From an uncultured Oscillospiraceae bacterium (GTDB taxonomy: Bacteria; Bacillota; Clostridia; Oscillospirales; Acutalibacteraceae): 10,481 bases of DNA. The notes under the pieces are model-generated. The model ran no database searches, was not told the origin of the DNA, and worked only from the letters and a program-made list of their open reading frames with translations. The position numbers and the translations under genes were made by a program. Position 1 is the stretch's first letter. The number at the start of each line of letters is the position of its first letter. The DNA is taken from positions 1 to 10,481 of the forward strand of contig URDW01000071.1 of NCBI GenBank assembly GCA_900546735.1, read 5' to 3'. Positions 6,358-10,481 of this stretch are shown here, one piece after another.

Positions 6358-7224
6358 TCACACCAGCATCAGCAGGGTGCCGGCTACGACCAGCACCAGG
6401 CCGAAAGCTGCCTTTTTGGTCAGCTTTTCTTTGAATACGATATAAGAAAAGGCGATCGTCACCAGAATGCTCAGCTTGTCGATGGGCACCACAACGCTTG
6501 CCGGGCCGTCCTGCAGCGCGCGGTAATAGCACAGCCAGGCGCCGCCGGTCGCAATGCCGGACAGGCAGATGAAAAGCAGTTCCTTTTTCGGTACTTCGCG
6601 CACCAGCTTGCTTTTGCCGGTCAGGGGTACCATCAGCCACGCCATGACCAGCACCACGCAGGTGCGTATGGCCGTGCCCAGGTTCGATTCCACGCCGGCA
6701 ATGCCGATTTTGCCCAAAATTGCCGTCAGCGCGGCAAACACGGCCGACAGCACGGCGTAAAGCAGCCAGGCACGGCTGCCGCCGGTTTTCGCTGCGGCAG
6801 CGGTCTTTTGCCTGGCGACCATCAAAAGCGTGCCGGCGCCGATCAGAACGATCGCCGCGGCGCTGCGCGCGGTAAACCCCTCGTGCAGAAAAATCAGCGC
6901 AAGGATCATCGTCAGCACGGTGCTCAGCTTGTCGATCGGCACCACTTTGTTGACGTCGCCCAGGGCCAGCGCCCGGAAGTAGCACAGCCACGACGCGCCG
7001 GTCGCCAGTCCGGACAGCACCAGAAACACCCATGTTTTGGCGCTTAAATCCCCGATCGTGCCGGCTGATCCGGTCAGCGCCACCATCAGCCAGGAAAAAA
7101 CCAGTACTACGCAGGTGCGTATGGCTGTGGCCACGGTGGAGTCGGTCTTTTGAATGCCGCATTTGGCCAGAATGGCCGTCAGGCCGGAAAAAAGCGCCGA
7201 CCCAAATGCAAAAACGATCCACAT
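6358..7224 (-). CDS. EamA-family (DMT) transporter, two near-repeated halves
   Basis: A 288-aa integral membrane protein with about ten membrane segments, of the drug/metabolite transporter superfamily; the substrate cannot be read from sequence. Residues 1-137 and about 152-288 align without any gap, with about 68 of 137 identical by hand count. Shared blocks are TAIRTCVVLV, WLCY, VVPIDKLS and AGTLLM. Each half resembles the ~140-aa single-domain EamA proteins (COG2510 style), so this looks like a head-to-tail fusion of two copies. The link (~138-151) is Ala/Lys-rich (ARQKTAAAAKTGG). AAAGGAGG lies 9 nt before ATG 7224. It is downstream of the CdaR-like gene across a terminator, and I see no clear promoter of its own, so partial read-through is possible. 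Confidence 0.9.
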   Translation of the reverse strand: MWIVFAFGSALFSGLTAILAKCGIQKTDSTVATAIRTCVVLVFSWLMVALTGSAGTIGDLSAKTWVFLVLSGLATGASWLCYFRALALGDVNKVVPIDKLSTVLTMILALIFLHEGFTARSAAAIVLIGAGTLLMVARQKTAAAAKTGGSRAWLLYAVLSAVFAALTAILGKIGIAGVESNLGTAIRTCVVLVMAWLMVPLTGKSKLVREVPKKELLFICLSGIATGGAWLCYYRALQDGPASVVVPIDKLSILVTIAFSYIVFKEKLTKKAAFGLVLVVAGTLLMLV

Positions 7225-7275
7225 ACCGGCACGCCTCCTTTATATGTGCGCTTTTGCCGGTGAAAGCATGCAGTG

Positions 7276-7301
7276 AAAACCCGCAGGCATGGCCTGCGGG
7301 T
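7276..7301 (-). terminator. Intrinsic terminator after the CdaR-like gene
   Basis: On the minus strand, the stem ACCCGCAGGC/GCCTGCGGGT (7292-7301/7279-7288) has a tight 3-nt loop and is followed by TTTT. It starts 8 bases after the stop codon at 7310. The short T tract suggests it may leak into the EamA gene. Confidence 0.8.
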
Positions 7302-7309
7302 CGTTTGTT

Positions 7310-8395
7310 TTAGTATTTGACCGGGCTGGAGCTTAAGTACTTGTTGACCATCAGCGCCACTTTAAAGACGATGGCGTCGTCAAACTCGCGCAGGTCAAGG
7401 CCGGTCAGTTTTTTGATCTTTTCCAGGCGGTACACCAGCGTGTTGCGGTGCACGAACAGCTTTCTGGAAGTTTCGGAAACGTTCAGGTTGTTTTCAAAGA
7501 ATTTCTGAATGGTAAACAGCGTCTCCTGATCCAGGCTGTCGATCGAGCCGCGCTTGAACACCTCGCGCAGGAACATTTCGCAAAGCGTGGTCGGCAGCTG
7601 ATAGATCAGGCGGGCAATGCCCAGGTTTTCGTAGCTGATGATGGATTTCTCGGTGTCGAACACCTTGCCGACTTCCAGCGCCACCTGCGCCTCTTTAAAC
7701 GAGTGCGCCAGCTCTTTGATGCCGGTCACGCAGGTGCCGATGCCCACGACCGCCTGCACATAAAATTCGGTGGAAAGCGTGTCGCACACGGAACGGGCCA
7801 GCTTTTCCAGGTCTTTGATGTCTACGTTCGGGCGCACTTCCTTGACCAGGGCAATGTCCTTTTCATTGATGTTGATGACAAAGTCCTTGCTTTTGTCGGG
7901 GAAGAAGTTCTGGATCACGTCAAAAACGGAAACGCTCGTCTGCTGGCTGATGCGGATCAGAAAGACAACGCGCGTAGCGTCGTTGTTGAAGTGCAGCTCG
8001 CGCGATTTGATCAGGATGTCGCCCGGCAGGATATTGTCAAGTATGACGTTTTTAATGAAGTTTGCGCGGTTGAACTTTTCGTCGTTGTTCAGCTTGATCT
8101 GGTTCAGGGAAACGGCGATCAGGTCCGCATAACGCTTGGACAGCTCGTCGGTGCCGTCCACAAATACGGCGTATTCGGGGTGTACGGCGTTGCCGAAGGC
8201 CTTGTAAGTGCATGAATCCACGCAAATCTGCAGGCCGTTGAACACGCCGGCCGAGATCACGCCCTTGCGCACCTCGCCGACCAGGCCCAGGTCGCTGCTG
8301 GCGATCACGGTGCCGCTTTCGTCTACCACGCCGATCGTGCGGTCAATGGCTTCGCGCATCTGGTGGATAACGCTTTGGAACAATCGGTTAGGCAA
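7310..8395 (-). CDS. CdaR-family (sugar diacid/PucR-type) transcriptional regulator
   Basis: A 361-aa regulator. Residues 1 to ~130 match the sugar-diacid recognition domain (FQSVIHQMREAIDRTIGVVDESG, VIASSDLGLVGEVRKG). The middle region (~150-285) is the usual GGDEF-like/linker segment of CdaR proteins. Residues ~295-350 are a PucR-type HTH (LNVSETSRKLFVHRNTLVYRLEKIKKLTGLDL). The start is probably TTG 8395, read as Met: AAAGGAGGA lies 6 nt upstream and the protein then begins at the family's conserved N-terminus. The nearest upstream ATG (8443) would put this ribosome site inside the coding region. Known relatives respond to glycerate or glucarate, but there is no such catabolic gene here, so ligand and targets are unknown. 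The only downstream neighbour is the EamA transporter. Confidence 0.88.
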   Translation of the reverse strand: MPNRLFQSVIHQMREAIDRTIGVVDESGTVIASSDLGLVGEVRKGVISAGVFNGLQICVDSCTYKAFGNAVHPEYAVFVDGTDELSKRYADLIAVSLNQIKLNNDEKFNRANFIKNVILDNILPGDILIKSRELHFNNDATRVVFLIRISQQTSVSVFDVIQNFFPDKSKDFVININEKDIALVKEVRPNVDIKDLEKLARSVCDTLSTEFYVQAVVGIGTCVTGIKELAHSFKEAQVALEVGKVFDTEKSIISYENLGIARLIYQLPTTLCEMFLREVFKRGSIDSLDQETLFTIQKFFENNLNVSETSRKLFVHRNTLVYRLEKIKKLTGLDLREFDDAIVFKVALMVNKYLSSSPVKY

Positions 8396-8469
8396 AATGA
8401 CTCCTCCTTTTACACATGAGAAATGGTACAAATAAAGTTGCACAAAAATTATCTGCTATATTTGTCAGT

Positions 8470-8498
8470 ATTATACAACAGCTTTGACCAATTTGCAA
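8470..8498 (-). promoter_or_regulatory. Proximal promoter of the CdaR-like gene
   Basis: On the minus strand, TTGCAA (8493-8498), a 17-bp spacer and a perfect TATAAT (8470-8475). An inverted repeat AGTTGCA/TGCAACT (8436-8442/8494-8500) brackets it, one arm overlapping the -35 and the other lying in the leader. Control by the gene's own product is possible but unproven. Confidence 0.8.
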
Positions 8499-8503
8499 CT
8501 ATT

Positions 8504-8560
8504 TTCACAAAAAAATAAGTAAATCTTTGTGAAGTATATATAATGTTAAGATTTTGTCAA
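8504..8560 (-). promoter_or_regulatory. Distal promoter with an overlapping inverted repeat
   Basis: On the minus strand, a perfect -35 TTGACA (8555-8560), a 16-bp spacer and TATACT (8533-8538). The inverted repeat TTCACAAA/TTTGTGAA (8504-8511/8526-8533) touches the -10 and covers the likely start site, so it could be an operator. Tandem promoters would make this regulator respond to two signals. The interval also follows the end of the pseudouridine synthase gene, for which I see no good terminator. Confidence 0.6.
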
Positions 8561-8580
8561 AATTATTGCCGCGATAATGC

Positions 8581-9303
8581 TCATTTTTGCTGTTTTTGTA
8601 CAGCGGCGTTCAGTGCAGCCACTTCTTCGGCCGTCATTTCCCGCCACTGGCCGGGGGCAAGCGCCGGGTCCAGCGCCACCGGGCCGATCTTGGTGCGCTT
8701 CAGTTCCAGCACGGTCATGCCGTGCTTTTGAAACATGCGCCGCACCTGGTGGTAAAGTCCCTGGCGCAGCACCACCTGCGGGTGCAGCCGGTCGGGGCAG
8801 GGGGTCAGCTCGGCGGCCAGCAGCTTTTGCCCGTTTAAGGTCATGCCGGCGGCAAAGTCGCGCGCCGTCTCGTCATCAAACGGCTTGTCCAGCCGCGCCT
8901 CGTACGTTTTGGCCACATGGCTTCTGGGGCTTAAAATGCGGTGGGCAAACGCGCCGTCGTCGGTCAAAAGGCAAAAGCCTGTCGTTGCCTTGTCGAGCCG
9001 TCCGGCCGGGAACAGGCCCGGGCGGCGCACGTCGCCGGGCAGCAGGTCGGTCACGGTCGTTTCGCCGCTTTTGCCGGAGGAAGCTGAGATCACGCCCTCC
9101 GGCTTGTGCAGCATGATGTATACAAACGGCGTGTAGCGCTTTGGCGTGCCGCCGATCGTGATCTCGGCCGTGTCGCGCACCTGCGCGCCGCAGTCGGTGC
9201 ACACGCACCCGTCCAGCGCCACCTGCCCGCTTTTGATCAGCTCCCGAGCCTCTTTTCGGGAGATCAGTTGAATTTTTGCAACAAGTTTATCCAGTCTTTG
9301 CAT
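8581..9303 (-). CDS. RsuA/RluB/E/F-family rRNA pseudouridine synthase
   Basis: A 240-aa enzyme that isomerises a uridine in rRNA to pseudouridine. Residues 1 to ~55 are an S4 RNA-binding domain (MQRLDKLVAKIQLISRKEAR...). The catalytic domain follows, with KPEGVIS at 67-73 and the motif GRLDKATTGFCLLTDDG at 101-117, where D104 is the catalytic aspartate. GLYHQVRRMF (~202-211) is the conserved C-terminal motif. The compact size fits the RsuA-type enzyme, which in E. coli modifies 16S U516, but RluB-like activity on 23S cannot be excluded. ATG 9303 lies inside the last codons of the DUF4830 gene (17-nt overlap, different frame), and the ribosome site is weak (CGGA), so translation is probably coupled. 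The longer open frame upstream is an antiframe of the DUF4830 gene. Confidence 0.92.
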   Translation of the reverse strand: MQRLDKLVAKIQLISRKEARELIKSGQVALDGCVCTDCGAQVRDTAEITIGGTPKRYTPFVYIMLHKPEGVISASSGKSGETTVTDLLPGDVRRPGLFPAGRLDKATTGFCLLTDDGAFAHRILSPRSHVAKTYEARLDKPFDDETARDFAAGMTLNGQKLLAAELTPCPDRLHPQVVLRQGLYHQVRRMFQKHGMTVLELKRTKIGPVALDPALAPGQWREMTAEEVAALNAAVQKQQK

Positions 9304-9766
9304 CGTAAAATCCGTGCATGAACCCGTTTTCCGCATCGGTCGAGCAGATGTCGCCGCCGATGATGTAACCGCCGCTGACCAGAATATCGGCGTAAATGTA
9401 GTCGTCGTTTTCATGCCCTTTGTAGTTGGTGATCCGGTAGGTGTACAGCGTGGCGGTCTTGCCCTTGTACGGCTCCAGATCAAAGTTTTGTGCGGTTTGA
9501 ATGGCATTGTACTGTGTGTACACGTCGTTGAACTCGGTCGGAATGACGATCTCTTTTTCGGTGTAGTTCTCGTCAAATTCCCACCCGCAGCCGGTCAGGA
9601 ACGCGGCGCGGTCGCGCTCGGTCTGGCCGCTTATCTTGTCGCTGGCGCTGGCCGGCGCGGCCTGGTGGTTGCCGAGGAACGTCAAAACGATCACCACAAT
9701 GCCGACAACGCACAGAATAATGCCGAAAATCATTTTGGGTTTCGCCTTAAATGTCATGACACGCAT
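9287..9766 (-). CDS. Membrane-anchored DUF4830-like protein
   Basis: A 159-aa protein of unknown function. Residues 12-31 form one membrane helix (MIFGIILCVVGIVVIVLTFL) after a basic N-terminus, so the remainder should face outside. Residues ~60-159 match my memory of DUF4830 (GWEFDENYTEKEIVIPTEF, LEPYKGKTATLYTY, GGDICSTDAENGFMHGF), a small domain common in clostridia with no known role. ATG 9766 was chosen because AGGAG lies 8 nt upstream; an upstream ATG at 9799 lacks such a site. The ribosome site lies in the loop, and the start codon in the 3' stem, of a perfect 11-bp inverted repeat. The gene is 61 bp after hflX and overlaps the pseudouridine synthase gene, so it probably sits within one operon. 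No link to rRNA work is evident. Confidence 0.8.
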   Translation of the reverse strand: MRVMTFKAKPKMIFGIILCVVGIVVIVLTFLGNHQAAPASASDKISGQTERDRAAFLTGCGWEFDENYTEKEIVIPTEFNDVYTQYNAIQTAQNFDLEPYKGKTATLYTYRITNYKGHENDDYIYADILVSGGYIIGGDICSTDAENGFMHGFYDAKTG

Positions 9767-9793
9767 AAAATCACTCCTATAGGATTTTATGCG
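9762..9793 (-). promoter_or_regulatory. Hairpin presenting the ribosome site of the DUF4830 gene
   Basis: A perfect inverted repeat CGCATAAAATC/GATTTTATGCG (11 bp, minus-strand arms 9783-9793 and 9762-9772) encloses a 10-nt loop, CTATAGGAGT. The loop holds the Shine-Dalgarno AGGAG, and the 3' arm holds the ATG at 9764-9766. If it forms in mRNA it would hide the start codon while leaving the ribosome site exposed, which could set translation of this operon position. A DNA-level protein site is the alternative. Confidence 0.6.
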
Positions 9794-9827
9794 CGCCATG
9801 GCCTTAAAATGAATCGTTATGATTTTG

Positions 9828-10434
9828 TCATAAAATCAGCGTCCGGTGCGCCTGCAAAAACGCGGCCTCGGCCAGCACGTCGGCCTCAATGCCGTTTTCG
9901 GTGTAGTTCTCGCTGTAGACCACGCCGTTTTGGCGGATCTCGCCCAGCACCCCGGCCTGTGCGAACGGCACCAGAAGACGCGCACGCTTTTTCGTCTGCG
10001 GCAGCATCCGAACGATCTCATCAAGCAGTTTTTCAATGCCGTCGCCGGTCTTCGCACTGATCGTAACGGTCTTGCCCATAAATACGGGCGCTTCGCTTAA
10101 AAGGTCGCTTTTGTTCAGCACGTTCAGCACCGGTGCACGCGCCGCGCCCAGCGCCGTCAGTACGTCGGATGTCACTTTCATCTGTTCAAAGCAGTTCGGG
10201 TCGGCCGCGTCGCACACGTTTAAGATCAGGTCGGCATAAACGGCCGTTTCCAGTGTGGAGTGGAAGGCCTCTACCAGCCGGTGCGGCAGGCGGCGGATAA
10301 AACCGACTGTGTCGATGAGCATCACATTTTGCCCGTCCGGCAGGGTCAGGCGGCGCGCGGTCGGGTCCAGGGTCGCAAACAGCTTGTCCTCGGCCAGCAC
10401 GCCGGCGCCCGTCAGCGCGTTCATCAGCGTAGAC
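9828..10434 (-). CDS. hflX: HflX ribosome-associated GTPase, 5'-truncated at contig end
   Basis: The last 201 codons of HflX, a GTPase that binds the 50S subunit and splits stalled or hibernating ribosomes. Starting just inside G1/P-loop (the S of GKS at 10431-10433), the visible G-domain runs STLMNALTG, then switch I region ATLDPTARR, G3 DTVGF, G4 NKSD and G5 SAKTG, then a C-terminal domain ending QAHRTLIL. The upstream part, including the N-terminal HflX domain and the rest of G1 (NAGK), is missing because the read runs into a sequencing adapter at 10435. The ten residues MGSEMCIRDR that an automatic caller would put at the N-terminus are adapter-encoded. It is the first visible gene of the minus-strand group with DUF4830 and the pseudouridine synthase. 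The broken end is technical, not a pseudogene. Confidence 0.93.
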
Positions 10435-10481
10435 CTGTCTCTTATACACATCTCCGAGCCCACGAGACACTGAGCGATCTC
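10435..10481 (+). other. Untrimmed Illumina Nextera adapter (non-genomic)
   Basis: CTGTCTCTTATACACATCT (10435-10453) is the Tn5 mosaic-end adapter. It continues with CCGAGCCCACGAGAC (10454-10468), the read-2 side of the Nextera i7 adapter, an 8-base index ACTGAGCG (10469-10476) and ATCTC (10477-10481), the first bases of the P7 arm. The order is exactly that of a library molecule read through its insert end. This segment should be removed; genomic sequence ends at 10434. Confidence 0.99.

Noticed and set aside
8504..8533. Inverted repeat as terminator of the pseudouridine synthase gene
   Set aside because: The stem is AT-rich and weak, the T run lies inside the loop and 3' arm rather than after it, and the position over a promoter start site fits an operator better.
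8581..9576. N-terminal extension of the pseudouridine synthase to a 331-aa protein
   Set aside because: The first 91 residues are Thr/Pro/Arg-rich out-of-frame translation of the DUF4830 gene. The S4 domain begins exactly at ATG 9303.

Overview
The window reads as a chromosomal contig from a Gram-positive, moderately high-GC anaerobic Clostridia-type bacterium, most like the Oscillospiraceae/Ruminococcaceae of the gut. The reasons are strong GGAGG-type ribosome sites, sigma-A promoters with 17-bp spacers, a lipobox lipoprotein, a small clostridial-type XRE regulator, a CdaR/PucR-type regulator, and a DUF4830-like protein. The taxon is inferred from protein style, not from a marker gene. No phage, IS, CRISPR, rRNA or tRNA is visible.

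Layout. 1-140: two diverged copies of a ~71-bp unit containing hairpins, cut by the left contig edge. 222-504: a 70-aa XRE regulator behind a four-half-site operator, ending in a terminator shared with the next, convergent gene. 548-3406 (minus): proS, then a Nudix-GNAT fusion gene. 3605-4948 (plus): an operon of a lipoprotein and a DUF308/HdeD-like membrane protein. 5193-6206 (plus): gap, with its own promoter and a strong terminator. 6358-8395 (minus): a CdaR-like regulator, a terminator, and an EamA transporter made of two near-repeated halves. 8581-10434 (minus): the 3' part of hflX, a DUF4830-like membrane-anchored protein and an RsuA/RluB-type pseudouridine synthase, probably one operon. 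hflX is cut at its G1 motif.

The last 47 bases (10435-10481) are not genomic. They are the Illumina Nextera transposase adapter plus an index and the first bases of P7. Any protein predicted across this join starts with adapter-encoded residues.

Most genes are housekeeping: translation (proS, rRNA pseudouridylation, HflX), glycolysis (gap), transport and regulation. I do not see a convincing new multi-gene system. The points most worth a second look are the XRE operator array, the Nudix-GNAT fusion with a degenerate acetyl-CoA loop, the EamA tandem duplication, the hairpin that presents the ribosome site of the DUF4830 gene, and the structured repeat at the left edge.
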